A stretch of 23,329 bases of DNA, taken from Chloroflexota bacterium. Its GTDB lineage: Bacteria; Chloroflexota; Limnocylindria; Limnocylindrales; CSP1-4. Location: contig JAJYJR010000022.1 in NCBI GenBank assembly GCA_021789355.1, forward strand, positions 1 to 23,329, given 5' to 3'. The notes beneath the pieces were generated by a model. The model saw nothing but the letters and a program-made list of their open reading frames with translations. It was not told the origin of the DNA and made no database searches. Below are positions 1 through 7,588 of this stretch, piece after piece; positions within the stretch are counted from its first letter, which is position 1, and every line of letters begins with the position of its first letter. Position numbers and translations under genes: made by a program.

Positions 1-71
1 CGGACGGCGCGTTCCTTGAGCTCAGGCGGGTATCGCCGCTGCGACGGGTGGGGACGGGTTGGCTCGTTCAT
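1..71 (-). CDS. IS3-family transposase OrfA, N-terminal fragment (runs off the window)
   Basis: ATG at 71-69 opens a frame that runs off the left edge after 23 codons. The visible residues include RRYPPELKERAV, which is the typical start of the helix-turn-helix OrfA of IS3-family elements. OrfA binds the element ends, and the OrfAB frameshift product carries the DDE catalytic domain, which is not visible here. A purine-rich AGGAAG lies nine bases before the ATG and a GGAG lies three bases before it. Both fall in or next to a hairpin in the leader. The fragment is too short to name the subgroup. Confidence 0.6.
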   Translation of the reverse strand, partial: MNEPTRPHPSQRRYPPELKERAV

Positions 72-72
72 G

Positions 73-102
73 GACTCCATCTTCCTGCAAAGCGATGGAG
101 TC
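73..102 (-). promoter_or_regulatory. Hairpin over the transposase translation start
   Basis: GACTCCATC (73-81) and GATGGAGTC (94-102) form a perfect 9-bp inverted repeat with a 12-base loop. In the minus-strand transcript the second arm contains the GGAG next to the OrfA ATG at 71, and the loop holds the alternative AGGAA. Hairpins of this kind are known in other insertion sequences to block transposase translation from read-through transcripts. That role here is inferred from position. Confidence 0.45.
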
Positions 103-122
103 TCCACCAAAGTCAGTACGGT

Positions 123-353
123 TCAACCCTCGTACGACCAGCGCGGTCGTCCCTGGCCTCCCTCGACACAAAGCAACGGCACGTCTGAGCGGCAGGCGAA
201 TAGGTTCCTGATCCGGTCCCGATCGCCGACCGCAGTCGCAACGACGGCCACCGAGTGGCTCTTCCGGACTGGGGCGTCGACCAGCGCGAAGATGAAGACG
301 TTGATGCCGTCACACTGCCCGAGGTCATAGCGACGCGTCATCAAGACGCGCAT
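123..353 (-). pseudogene. Glycosyltransferase (GT4-like) N-terminal remnant, interrupted by the IS
   Basis: The frame starts with MRVLMTRRYD and continues with an alternating hydrophobic pattern (INVFIFALVDA, HSVAVVATA). This resembles the first Rossmann beta-alpha units of a GT-B glycosyltransferase, as in many proteins beginning MRVLMV.RYD. It ends after 76 residues at a TGA that coincides with the IS terminus at 123-125. A whole GT4 is usually 350-420 residues, so only the acceptor-side N-terminus remains, and the rest should lie beyond the insertion outside the window. The start lies six bases after the stop of the flippase gene on the same strand, so the two were probably one operon. The fold assignment rests on a short stretch and is tentative. 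The truncated product would lack the nucleotide-sugar site. Confidence 0.5.
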
Positions 354-359
354 TTGACT

Positions 360-1715
360 TCAACGTCCTCCGATGACCCGCGGGCCTGGCGTGGGTGGTG
401 CCGGTTCCGCCGAGGCTTCGCCGGCCGGGGGCTCAACGTACTCCCTGAGCCCGCCCCCTAACTCCCACCACCAGACGAAGATCCCGACCGTGTTGGCGAC
501 GGCCAGACCCCAGGCGGCTCCTGCAGTACCGCCCGCCGCGGCCCCGGCGATCCCACTCGCGAAGGCAATCGCCGATGTCACCACCGCGGCCCGCAGGTTC
601 CGCCCGGCGGCGGCCAGCGCCCGCAGTCCGATCAATGCCCCGGCCCCGACATTGACCGCGGCGAACGACAGGCCCAAGGGCAGGGCGAGCGCGTGCGCCG
701 ACGGCCAGGCGCCTCGGAGGAGCGCGCGACCGGCCGGCTCCGGCACGGCGAGGATGAAAGCAGTCCAGAGAAGCGTGACAGAGCCCAAGGCCGCCGCCGC
801 CCAGGCGCAAAGCCTGCGCAGCCGTCTGGTCGAGTTGCGGAGGAGCCGAACCGCCTCCGGGATCGCCACCAGGATCAGCCCCTGGAGGACGACATTGAGG
901 GGCCCCAGGATCAGCTGCGCGGAGCGGATCTCGCCGACGGCCTCCAGCCCCGCCACGAGCCCGATCGCGTAGATAAGGAACTGACCGGCCACCGTGTAGG
1001 CACCCGCCTCCGCCAGATAGCGCGAAGCGAGCACCCGGTGCCTCCGGAGGAACCCCCGGACGGCGAAAGGCTGTGGTATCACGCGCGTTTGGGCGATTCC
1101 GACGACGGCGGCCACCACGGCCCCGCCGCCCCAGGCGATCGTCGCCCAGAGAATGGTCGCGTGGCCCGCTGCCAGCACCAATATGAGAGCTGGGAACTGG
1201 ACTGCCGCCCAGACGAGGTCGTTGCAGAATGCGGCGCGGCCCCGCCCGTCGGCGAACAGGGCGAACCGCCACAGATCCTGGACGAGCAGGCCGGGAAGCG
1301 TGATGCCCAACCCCAGGAACGCCCCCTGCAGCGGTCCCACGGATACGATCGCCACGCCGAGGCAGCCAGCGCCTACAGCGATCCCGAGCACCAGGGCCGT
1401 GCCCGCGGCTCCCCCGGTGGCCTCGCGCCAGGCGGCCTGCGGGACGCCGCTCGAGCGGACGACGAGCGGCTGTGCACTCACGGCTCGCGCAGCGGCCGCG
1501 GCCACGTTGTACGTTGCGAAGGCCAGGCTGAAGGCACCGAAGTCCACCACGCCGAAGGACCGTGCGACGAGGACACCGAGGACGAAGTTGGTGAGACTGG
1601 ATAGGGCCTGGTCCGATAGTCCCCAGCCGAGCCGGGTCGCAGCACGGAGGATTCGCGCAACGCGCCGGCCCCGCCCGGGCTCCCCGGCGGATTGGCGCGT
1701 GACGGCGGTTGTCAT
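360..1715 (-). CDS. Wzx-like polysaccharide flippase (MOP superfamily), 451 aa
   Basis: This is a very hydrophobic protein with about 12 predicted membrane helices. It begins with a basic N-terminus and then LSSLTNFVLGVLVARSFGVVDFG, the usual opening of Wzx/RfbX flippases, where a first helix is followed by a short FG-containing loop. Such proteins move undecaprenyl-linked oligosaccharides across the cytoplasmic membrane. Length is normal for the family (400-500 aa). ATG at 1715 has GGAGAG six bases upstream. The C-terminus is a Pro/Ala-rich soluble tail from about residue 425. The glycosyltransferase remnant follows after six bases. The gene faces the frameshifted GT2 at 1871 across a 155-base divergent spacer. 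It is one of two flippases in the window, and its substrate cannot be read from sequence. Confidence 0.8.
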   Translation of the reverse strand: MTTAVTRQSAGEPGRGRRVARILRAATRLGWGLSDQALSSLTNFVLGVLVARSFGVVDFGAFSLAFATYNVAAAAARAVSAQPLVVRSSGVPQAAWREATGGAAGTALVLGIAVGAGCLGVAIVSVGPLQGAFLGLGITLPGLLVQDLWRFALFADGRGRAAFCNDLVWAAVQFPALILVLAAGHATILWATIAWGGGAVVAAVVGIAQTRVIPQPFAVRGFLRRHRVLASRYLAEAGAYTVAGQFLIYAIGLVAGLEAVGEIRSAQLILGPLNVVLQGLILVAIPEAVRLLRNSTRRLRRLCAWAAAALGSVTLLWTAFILAVPEPAGRALLRGAWPSAHALALPLGLSFAAVNVGAGALIGLRALAAAGRNLRAAVVTSAIAFASGIAGAAAGGTAGAAWGLAVANTVGIFVWWWELGGGLREYVEPPAGEASAEPAPPTPGPRVIGGR

Positions 1716-1870
1716 CCGCTCTCCTGCTGCCCTTGGCGGTTAGGTCCGCGTCGCCCGGAGCACAGTGGAGCCGGTCGAGCCCCCAGCGCGGCGAATCCTA
1801 TCCGTTGCAGGCTATGCTGGCGCGCCGACGGCGGTGCTCGGGGTCGGTTCGGGCAGTTCGAGGGGAGCAG

Positions 1871-2906
1871 ATGACCGTCAGGTTCTCCGTCTTCATTCCG
1901 GTCAGAAACGACCGGCGCTGGCTGCCCGGGGCGATCGACAGCGTGCTCCGGCAGACGCACGCCGCCTGGGAGCCGGTCGTGGGCGACAATGCATCGAGCG
2001 AGGATCTCGGGGAGATCGTGGGGCGATACGCAGACCCGCCGATTCGCTACCACCGCTGGCCGGTGGCGGTCCCGCCGGCCGACAATTTCAACCGGACGTT
2101 GACGCTCTGCAAGTTCGAGTGGCTTCAGATGCTGGTCGGCCGACGACCGTCTTGCGGAGCACTGTCTCGCTCGGCTGGCGGCCCGCATCGAGGAACGGCC
2201 CGTACACCACCTCGCATCGCTCTCGCCTTGACCGCATGCCGACGCACCGACGAGCTCGGCAGGCCGGCGGAGATCCGGTACTACCGCTCGAGGCCGGTCA
2301 ACGTCATCGAAGACGGGCGGTACGATGCGGCCGGGTGGCTGAGGGTGACAGCGAGGTCTGGCTCGCTACCCTGGAACATCGGTTGGCTGGCGCTGAATCG
2401 GGACGTCCTGAGCGAGGTGGGTGGGTTCTACCGCGGTGAGATCGGCCTCTGTGCGGACGTGGAGATGGCAACCCGTGCCGCCGCACGATGTTGTCTACAT
2501 CGCCGAGCCACTCCTTGAGTACACGGTTCGGGACGACTCGATGCGACGCCTTGATTTCGAGCGCGAGTTGGTGGGACGGAACCGTGCCACGTCAATGGGC
2601 GCGGCGCTCCTTTCCGCCCTCGCGGTTCATGAGGATCGGCGGGAGGTGTCACAGGCAGAGCGGCGGCACGTGCTCGCACAGGTGGCCCAGACTTACATAC
2701 AGCGCACCACGCAGCACCGCTGGGTGCCCGGCGGTGCCGGCCGGCGTGGCGCACTCCGTGACTTCCTCGTCGCGCTGCGCTATCGTCCCGCTGCGGCGCT
2801 GGCACCTGCCGCCCTTGCCCGAGCCGCGGCTGCGATAGCAGTCCCCGGCCGCCTGATCGATCGCGGCCGCCAGCGGTTCGACGGGTCGGACGGTGACCAG
2901 GGATAG
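1871..2906 (+). pseudogene. GT2 glycosyltransferase with three frame changes
   Basis: ATG at 1871 has GGGGAG just upstream and opens a GT-A family 2 glycosyltransferase: FSVFIPVRND, then GDNASSED, then NFNRTL. Near 2131-2136 the coding sense moves to the next frame, where SADDRLAEHCLARL gives the DxD-type metal/nucleotide-sugar motif. It returns to the first frame near 2200-2215 (IALALTACRRTDE) and shifts again near 2475-2485, where VVYIAEPLLEYTVRDDSM continues to the stop at 2904-2906. Read through the shifts it would be about 345 residues and would resemble the intact GT2 at 4124-5062. The three shifts (net +1) leave no single frame with both the nucleotide-binding half and the metal motif. 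This is either a decayed gene or a cluster of base-calling errors; the sequence alone cannot say. Its end overlaps the next gene by 14 bases. Confidence 0.75.
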
Positions 2907-3258
2907 AGCGTCGAGTCGCCCCGGGGCGGCAATCCTCCGCCGACGGCTCACTCGCGGAGCCATCGCCTTGGCTTGGCTCGTGGCCGGTTTCCTGCTGCTC
3001 CGCATGGCCTACTATGCGCCGATCGGACTCGTGAAGCTGGCGACGGGCGCCGTTGGGGTTGCTGGCTGGATGGCGGCCGGCGGCCTGCTCCTCGGCTCCG
3101 GCTTCACGACGCTTCTCCTGGGCACAGCCTGGGCCGGGCTGGGCACTCTCACCGGACTGGTCATGCTGCTTCGCAACCACCAATCGGCGGAGCTTGTCGT
3201 CGCCCTGGCGCTCGGCGGGGCTCTGCTCCTGATCGCAGGCGGGCGAAGCCGTCAATGA
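2893..3258 (+). CDS. Small hydrophobic membrane protein, 121 aa, unknown function
   Basis: GTG at 2893 lies inside the end of the preceding glycosyltransferase, and the stop overlaps the ATG of the methyltransferase (ATGA at 3255-3258), so translation is probably coupled across the three genes. After a basic N-terminus (residues 1-22) there are about four membrane segments, near 23-38, 49-68, 71-93 and 100-116, joined by short loops with few charges. I do not recognise a family. Small four-helix proteins of this type occur in polysaccharide clusters (GtrA-like, for example), but the GtrA motifs are not evident. The hydrophobic pattern and the exact overlaps with both neighbours support it as a real gene. 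Confidence 0.6.
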   Translation: MTRDRASSRPGAAILRRRLTRGAIALAWLVAGFLLLRMAYYAPIGLVKLATGAVGVAGWMAAGGLLLGSGFTTLLLGTAWAGLGTLTGLVMLLRNHQSAELVVALALGGALLLIAGGRSRQ

Positions 3259-4097
3259 GCCGGACGGAGGCTGCCGATTCGAGCGACGTCGTCCAGCGCT
3301 TCGAAGCCGAGGCTGCATTCTGGCAGGAGATTTTCGGTCGGGCGGACGTCCAGAGCGTGATCCACCAGCGCCGCCTTGGCCTCGCCATCCGCCTCGTCGA
3401 CCAACTCGGTCTGCCGTCCGGCGCCACGGTGCTCGAGGTCGGTGCGGGGGCCGGCCAGCTGGCAGTCGCCCTGGCCCGCCGGGGCTACCGGGTGTCCGCC
3501 TCGGACCCCGCTCCACGGATGCGCGAGCTCATTCGGGCCAACGCAGCAGCGGCCGGAGTCCAGGCGCGCCTCGAAGTGCTGGCGGCAGACGCCAGGGCCC
3601 TGCCGTTCGCGGCGAGCCAGTTCGACATGGTGGCCGCCCTGGGGGTCCTGCCCTGGCTCACCGACCCGCGGACCGTAATCGACGAGATGGTGCGGGTCGT
3701 CCGGCCGCGCGGGTACCTGATCGTCACCTGCGTGAGCAGGACACCGCTCCCGATGCTGCTGGATCCGCTCCGACACCCGGCCCTGGGGCCGCTGCGGGAT
3801 CGCGTTCGCCTCGCGGCCGCACGCGCCCGTGGTACCGGATTGGCAAGGCGGCCGCGGCCTCCGACCTGGCTGAGCCCAGCAGGGATGGACGACCTGCTCA
3901 TCGCGGCCGGCCTGTCGCGGGTCGATGGGGTCGCCTTCGGGTACGGCCCGCTGACCTGGCTTGGCCGGCGCGCCTTTCCTGATCCGGTCGGCGCGAAGCT
4001 GGATGCCCGCATCCAGCGCTTTGGGAGCACCCACCCCGGGTTCGCTCGCCGTCTGGCGACCCAGTACATCATCCTGGCCCGCACCCCGGGATCGTGA
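3255..4097 (+). CDS. Class I SAM-dependent methyltransferase, 280 aa
   Basis: This is a Methyltransf_11/25-type Rossmann methyltransferase. Motif I is VLEVGAGAGQLA (residues 59-70) and the acidic strand-2 end is SASDPAP (81-87). An ADARALPF stretch (111-118) and FDMVAALGVLPWL (123-135) form motifs II-III, and the post-motif VRPRGYLIVT spans about 149-158. The C-terminal third is Arg-rich and probably forms the substrate lid. In this setting it may methylate a sugar or a glycan end, but the target is not determined. ATG at 3255 overlaps the stop of the membrane protein gene. The stop codon at 4095-4097 is the first three bases of a 32-bp palindrome that probably ends transcription. A shared operon with the GT2 and the small membrane protein is likely. 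Confidence 0.8.
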   Translation: MSRTEAADSSDVVQRFEAEAAFWQEIFGRADVQSVIHQRRLGLAIRLVDQLGLPSGATVLEVGAGAGQLAVALARRGYRVSASDPAPRMRELIRANAAAAGVQARLEVLAADARALPFAASQFDMVAALGVLPWLTDPRTVIDEMVRVVRPRGYLIVTCVSRTPLPMLLDPLRHPALGPLRDRVRLAAARARGTGLARRPRPPTWLSPAGMDDLLIAAGLSRVDGVAFGYGPLTWLGRRAFPDPVGAKLDARIQRFGSTHPGFARRLATQYIILARTPGS

Positions 4098-4126
4098 CGG
4101 CCGCCGGCCCCGGCCGGCGGCCGTCA
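4095..4126. terminator. Perfect 32-bp palindrome, likely bidirectional terminator
   Basis: The arms TGACGGCCGCCGGCC and GGCCGGCGGCCGTCA are exact reverse complements (15 bp each) around a 2-base centre CC. The palindrome begins with the TGA of the plus-strand methyltransferase and ends with the TCA that is the TGA stop of the minus-strand GT2. The only DNA between the two convergent genes is therefore this hairpin. There is no clear U-tract on either side, so it would work as a GC-rich, tail-less terminator or an RNA 3'-end stabiliser. Confidence 0.75.
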
Positions 4127-5062
4127 AGGATTGTCGACGCGGTCCGCGGCCGAGGACCGACCGACGACACGTCCGGGATCGGCCGCAAGCTCGCGGACCT
4201 CGTCCGCGAGATCGGGCAGGAGCTGGTCGAGCCTGCGGGCCACGCAATGCGCAAGCCTGGCCACACAGCTCAGGCGCTCCAACCGGTCGAGCGGAGAGGT
4301 CCAGAGCACCCGCAGCATCTGGGCGGCGATCACCGCGTGAGCCAGCGGCGGCGCGGCCGCGGATCCCCGCCAGCCCTCGCTCCCGCCCCGGATGTACGGC
4401 GAGCGGCCGGGATGGTCTCGGCTGCGCCAGAGCTCGTCAGGCAGCTCGCGGAACGGGCCAAGCAGCGCCAGTTCCGCAAGCAGCGCCCGATCCGAACCAT
4501 GGTAAGGAGCGAGCAGATGCGAGCGTCGAAGTGCCTCCGACCGGATAAGGCCATAAAGGATGGGGTGGCCGCGCCGGGTACACATCAGATTGCGCAGCCG
4601 CTCGTGCGGCCAGAAGGACGACAGGTCGATCGCGTAGGGCTGTGGACCGATCGGGCGGCCATGCTCGTCGATCTCGACGTACCGGGCTGAGCAGAGCACC
4701 AGCTCCGGGTTTGTCTCCAGCGGCTCGAGGCATCGGGCCAGGAAGTCGCGGTCGCAGACATCGTCGGCGGCCAGCCACTTGAAATAGGACCCGCGGGAGA
4801 GCCGGAAGGCGCGGTTGAAGTTCGCGGACGGACCCACGTTGGTCGAACGACGGTAGTAACGAACTCGGGGGTCGCGATCCGCGAAGGCCCGGGCGATCCG
4901 CGGCGTGTCGTCCGTCGATGCGTTGTCGCAGACGATCAACTCCAGGTGCCCGTGCGACTGGGCGAGCGCGGACTCGATCGCCTCGACGATGAACTGCTGG
5001 CCGTTGTAGACCGGCAGGCCGATGCTGATGAGGGGCGGGCCTGCCCCACCCGGTTCGCTCAC
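4124..5062 (-). CDS. GT2 glycosyltransferase, 312 aa
   Basis: This is a GT-A fold family 2 enzyme that transfers a sugar from a nucleotide donor in the cytoplasm. ISIGLPVYNG (13-21) opens the nucleotide fold, with CDNASTDDT at 45-53. NVGPSANFNRAF (75-86) follows, and KWLAADDV (95-102) carries the metal/diphosphate-binding acidic motif. RYVEIDEHGRPIG (127-139) is typical of the subgroup. The C-terminal 80 residues are helical and rich in Arg and Leu. It is the last gene of the eight-gene heptose operon and starts six bases after the stop of the HddA-like kinase. It is therefore the best candidate in that operon for transferring the activated heptose or its derivative, but the donor is inferred from position only. 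It ends inside the shared palindrome. Confidence 0.85.
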   Translation of the reverse strand: MSEPGGAGPPLISIGLPVYNGQQFIVEAIESALAQSHGHLELIVCDNASTDDTPRIARAFADRDPRVRYYRRSTNVGPSANFNRAFRLSRGSYFKWLAADDVCDRDFLARCLEPLETNPELVLCSARYVEIDEHGRPIGPQPYAIDLSSFWPHERLRNLMCTRRGHPILYGLIRSEALRRSHLLAPYHGSDRALLAELALLGPFRELPDELWRSRDHPGRSPYIRGGSEGWRGSAAAPPLAHAVIAAQMLRVLWTSPLDRLERLSCVARLAHCVARRLDQLLPDLADEVRELAADPGRVVGRSSAADRVDNP

Positions 5063-5068
5063 GCGCCG

Positions 5069-6091
5069 TCAGTCCATCAGCGGCAGCATGATCTGCGAGC
5101 CGTGGGATTCCGGCCGGACAGTCACGGCTTTCAGGTCCCGCAGCGCCTCACAGACAGCCGCTTTCCGCGCCGGGTCGGCGATGACGAGCAGGAACCCGCC
5201 CCCTCCCGCACCGCAGATCTTGCCCCCGTACGCCCCGGCGTCGAGGGCTCGCTGGTACCAGTCGTCTATCTGCCCAGAGCTGACCGTGCTGGCGAGCCGG
5301 CGCTTGAGCTGCCAGGCGCGATTGAGAAGGTGTCCCACATCGGCAGCGCAACCGTCTGCCCGGCGCAGCAACGACTGGAGCTCGTAGGCCTGTTCGCGCA
5401 TCGCCTCGAGCTCCTCGAGACGATGGTCAGTGTTGGCCCTCTGCTCGCCCAGTACGGCGCTCGAGTCGCGCTGGTGGCCGGTCCAGAAGAGGAGAATCTG
5501 GTCGAAGAGCTCGTTGAGGAGTCGTTCGGGCAGTCGCTGTGGTTCGACGGTCACCCACCCACCGGGCCTGAACGAGAAGAGGTTGAGCCCGCCATAGGCT
5601 GCTGCGTACTGGTCCTGCTTGCCGATCGGCTGGCGAAGGAGGTCGATCTCGATGTGGCAGGCCTCTTCCGCCAGCTGGGCAGCCGAGACCCGCTCCCCGC
5701 GAAAGGCGTGAAGGGCGTTCAGCAGGCCGACTGCGAAGCTTCCTGACCCGCCCAGCCCGGTTGATGCTGGCAGGTCGCCTACTGTGCTGATGTAGATTGG
5801 TGGCTCGATCGCGAGAAAGCGCAGGCACTCTCGGGCGATGTCGTTCTGCACTTCGTCCACCGTCGAGACGGACTCGGTGCGAGAGTAGGTGACCCGGATC
5901 CGCTCGTCGAAGACTGGACCGTGCTGCTTGACGGTCACCCAGATGTACTTGTCGATGGCGGTGCTGAGCACGGCTCCGCCGCCACGCTCGTAGAAGACGG
6001 CGAGGTCAGTGCCGCCGCCCGCGAAGCTCACCCGCAAGGGCGTCCGTGTGACGATGATGCTCGGCCGCCGAAATCCATTCCCTCTATCCAT
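5069..6091 (-). CDS. hddA: D-glycero-D-manno-heptose 7-phosphate kinase (HddA-like GHMP kinase), 340 aa
   Basis: This enzyme would phosphorylate C1 of D-glycero-D-manno-heptose 7-phosphate to the alpha-1,7-bisphosphate using ATP. TPLRVSFAGGGTDL (17-30) is the family N-terminus. LPASTGLGGSGSFAVGLLNA (107-126) is the GHMP phosphate-binding loop. RQPIGKQDQYAAAYGG (153-168) follows, and KICGAGGGGFLL (291-302) is the C-terminal glycine motif. I chose the ATG at 6091 because its protein starts near the conserved strand. A longer frame to 6160 would add 23 unconserved residues and run far into the upstream gene. The start overlaps the stop of the RmlC-like gene by eight bases. Fucokinase or GlmU-like GHMP kinases share these motifs, but the adjacent GmhA, GmhB and HddC functions favour the heptose role. 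Confidence 0.85.
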   Translation of the reverse strand: MDRGNGFRRPSIIVTRTPLRVSFAGGGTDLAVFYERGGGAVLSTAIDKYIWVTVKQHGPVFDERIRVTYSRTESVSTVDEVQNDIARECLRFLAIEPPIYISTVGDLPASTGLGGSGSFAVGLLNALHAFRGERVSAAQLAEEACHIEIDLLRQPIGKQDQYAAAYGGLNLFSFRPGGWVTVEPQRLPERLLNELFDQILLFWTGHQRDSSAVLGEQRANTDHRLEELEAMREQAYELQSLLRRADGCAADVGHLLNRAWQLKRRLASTVSSGQIDDWYQRALDAGAYGGKICGAGGGGFLLVIADPARKAAVCEALRDLKAVTVRPESHGSQIMLPLMD

Positions 6092-6533
6092 GGCGCAGGT
6101 CCCAGGAGTAGGGGACCGCCTCGCTGTCGTAGGGCAGACGTCCGATCTCATCGGGATCATGCGGCTCGCTGGCGCAGTTGGCGAGGATTACCAGCTTGTC
6201 CCCGTAGGCCTTGTAGCCGTTGGCGATGCCAGGTGGGATCTGGACGAGGACGTAGTTGTCTTCGCCCATGAAGACCTCCTGGAGCTGGCCCTTGGTAGGC
6301 GACCCATCGCGGAGGTCATACATGACGAGCTTCGCCCGACCCGAGATTACGGCGTTGTTGACCGTCATCGTCCGGTGAACGTGCCAGGCTTTGATGGTGC
6401 CGGGCCAGGCGCAAGAGAAGTAGATCTCGCCGAAGCCGACGAAGTGCGGATCCGTCGCCTTGAGCATGTGCATGATCTTGCCGCGCTCGTCGACCACCTG
6501 CCGGAGCGGCACGACCTTGACGCCCTCGATCAT
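6084..6533 (-). CDS. RmlC-like cupin sugar 3,5-epimerase, 149 aa
   Basis: This is a dTDP-4-dehydrorhamnose 3,5-epimerase family cupin. The stretch GTIKAWHVHRTMTVNNAV (45-62) followed by GRAKLVMYDLR (65-75) is the family core, and IPPGIANGYKAYGDKLVIL (99-117) is the later barrel strand. At 149 residues it is shorter than classical RmlC (about 180) and resembles the short epimerase-like branch found in modified-sugar clusters. It probably acts on a 4-keto nucleotide sugar, and in this operon a GDP-4-keto-heptose is the natural guess. That would parallel the GDP-heptose epimerases of Campylobacter, which I recall but cannot align here. Its ATG overlaps the stop of the SDR gene (ATGA), and its end overlaps the HddA start, so all three are translationally coupled. 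Epimerase activity is not proven. Confidence 0.75.
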   Translation of the reverse strand: MIEGVKVVPLRQVVDERGKIMHMLKATDPHFVGFGEIYFSCAWPGTIKAWHVHRTMTVNNAVISGRAKLVMYDLRDGSPTKGQLQEVFMGEDNYVLVQIPPGIANGYKAYGDKLVILANCASEPHDPDEIGRLPYDSEAVPYSWDLRHG

Positions 6534-7588
6534 GCGGCGGCCTCCGGCTTTTCGGCCTGCCAGCGAAGCGAACCATCAACGTGACCGCCGCTGACGAGAT
6601 GCCGAATCCAGTGGAGGCGGATGAAGCGAGGGTCGGCAAACTCCGCGGCGGTCAGGCCGATCGCCCCGAACGCCCGGTAGAGCTCTCGCGCACCCCGCTC
6701 CGGATCCCAGAGGAACTCGAAGGCCGGGAAGGTCCGGGCGAACTTCGAGAAATCCGTTCGATACGTGCGCTGGTCGGCATCTGACTGAGCCAGGACCTCC
6801 AAGCGGCAGCCCGGTACGGTGGCAGCCGCGATCTCCGCAAGCCGGATGACCTGCTGGTTGAGTTGCTCGGCGCCAGTATTGAGGGCCTGGCCATGGATGT
6901 CCGCCGCGGGCGCCTCCAACACCGCCTGGAAGGCGCGGGCCACGTCGCTGACGTGGACGACGGGGCGCCAGGGCTTGCCGTCGCTGTAGACGACGACGCT
7001 CCCGTTCGCCACGGCGGACCCCACCAGGCTGTTGAAGACGGTGTCGAACCGCATCCGGGGCGACAGCCCGTAGACCGTCCCGTTGCGGAGGAAGACCGGC
7101 GAGAAGCTGTCGTCGGCGAGGGCAGCGATCGCCTGCTCGGCACGCACCTTGGAGCGCGCGTACTCCGTCTGTGGGTCCAGCGGCGAGGTTTCGTCGACGA
7201 CCTCCGCCTCGGCCAGGCCGTACATGATGCAGGAGGAGGAGAAGAGGAACCGTCGGACCCCGGCCTCGCGAGCCAGTTCCGCGAGCCGGACCGAGGCTCG
7301 ATCGTTGATCTCGGCCGTCCACTCCCCGTTGAGGTTGCCGATCGGGTCATTGCTGAGCGCAGCCAGGTGGATCACGGCGTCGAAACCGCGGACGTCGTCC
7401 AGGGTGAGGTCCCTGATGTCGCGGCGGATCGTGGGGATCGACCGCTCGTCGGGCACGAGCGTGCAGTCTCGATAGTACCCGGTGTCGAGCCCGACCACGT
7501 CGTAGCCCGCCGCGGCGAGCCGCGGCGCCAGGACGGACCCAATGTAGCCTTCGTTGCCGGTGATGAGCACGCGGCGGGTTCCACGCAT
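6530..7588 (-). CDS. NAD-dependent epimerase/dehydratase (extended SDR), 352 aa
   Basis: This is an extended SDR. The dinucleotide-binding loop is TGNEGYIGS (10-18) and DRASV/HLAALSND covers the coenzyme side. Catalytic SSSCIMYG (117-124) and YARSK (Tyr143, Lys147) complete the Ser-Tyr-Lys set. The later stretch RMRFDTVFNSLVGSA, then DGKPWRPVVHVSDVARA, is typical of nucleotide-sugar SDRs related to UDP-glucose 4-epimerase. The family covers 4-epimerases, 4,6-dehydratases and 4-ketoreductases, and which of these applies is not readable here. Sitting between the heptose guanylyltransferase and an RmlC-like epimerase, it could form or reduce a 4-keto-heptose. ATG at 7588 directly follows the upstream stop (TAG at 7591-7589), and GGGAGGGG lies four bases upstream. 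Confidence 0.82.
   Translation of the reverse strand: MRGTRRVLITGNEGYIGSVLAPRLAAAGYDVVGLDTGYYRDCTLVPDERSIPTIRRDIRDLTLDDVRGFDAVIHLAALSNDPIGNLNGEWTAEINDRASVRLAELAREAGVRRFLFSSSCIMYGLAEAEVVDETSPLDPQTEYARSKVRAEQAIAALADDSFSPVFLRNGTVYGLSPRMRFDTVFNSLVGSAVANGSVVVYSDGKPWRPVVHVSDVARAFQAVLEAPAADIHGQALNTGAEQLNQQVIRLAEIAAATVPGCRLEVLAQSDADQRTYRTDFSKFARTFPAFEFLWDPERGARELYRAFGAIGLTAAEFADPRFIRLHWIRHLVSGGHVDGSLRWQAEKPEAAA

Larger units (their letters stand above)
1..125 (-). mobile_element. End of an IS3-family insertion sequence (cut by window edge)
   Basis: Read on the minus strand, the element appears to begin at 125 with TGAACCGTACTG, a TGA-starting terminus as is usual for IS3-family ends. A short leader follows, then the start of an OrfA-like transposase gene at 71. 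Outside this point the minus-strand sequence is a glycosyltransferase reading frame that stops exactly at the TGA of the element end, which fits an insertion junction. Only one end is visible, so the opposite inverted repeat and the target duplication cannot be checked. The family call rests on the OrfA N-terminus and the TGA end. Confidence 0.65.

Noticed and set aside
1871..2906. Programmed frameshifting in the GT2 gene
   Set aside because: Three separate shifts in changing directions would be needed and no slippery heptamer or following pseudoknot was seen.
2428..3516. A minus-strand open frame of 362 codons
   Set aside because: It is a low-complexity Arg/Gly/Pro-rich shadow over the plus-strand GT2, membrane protein and methyltransferase genes.
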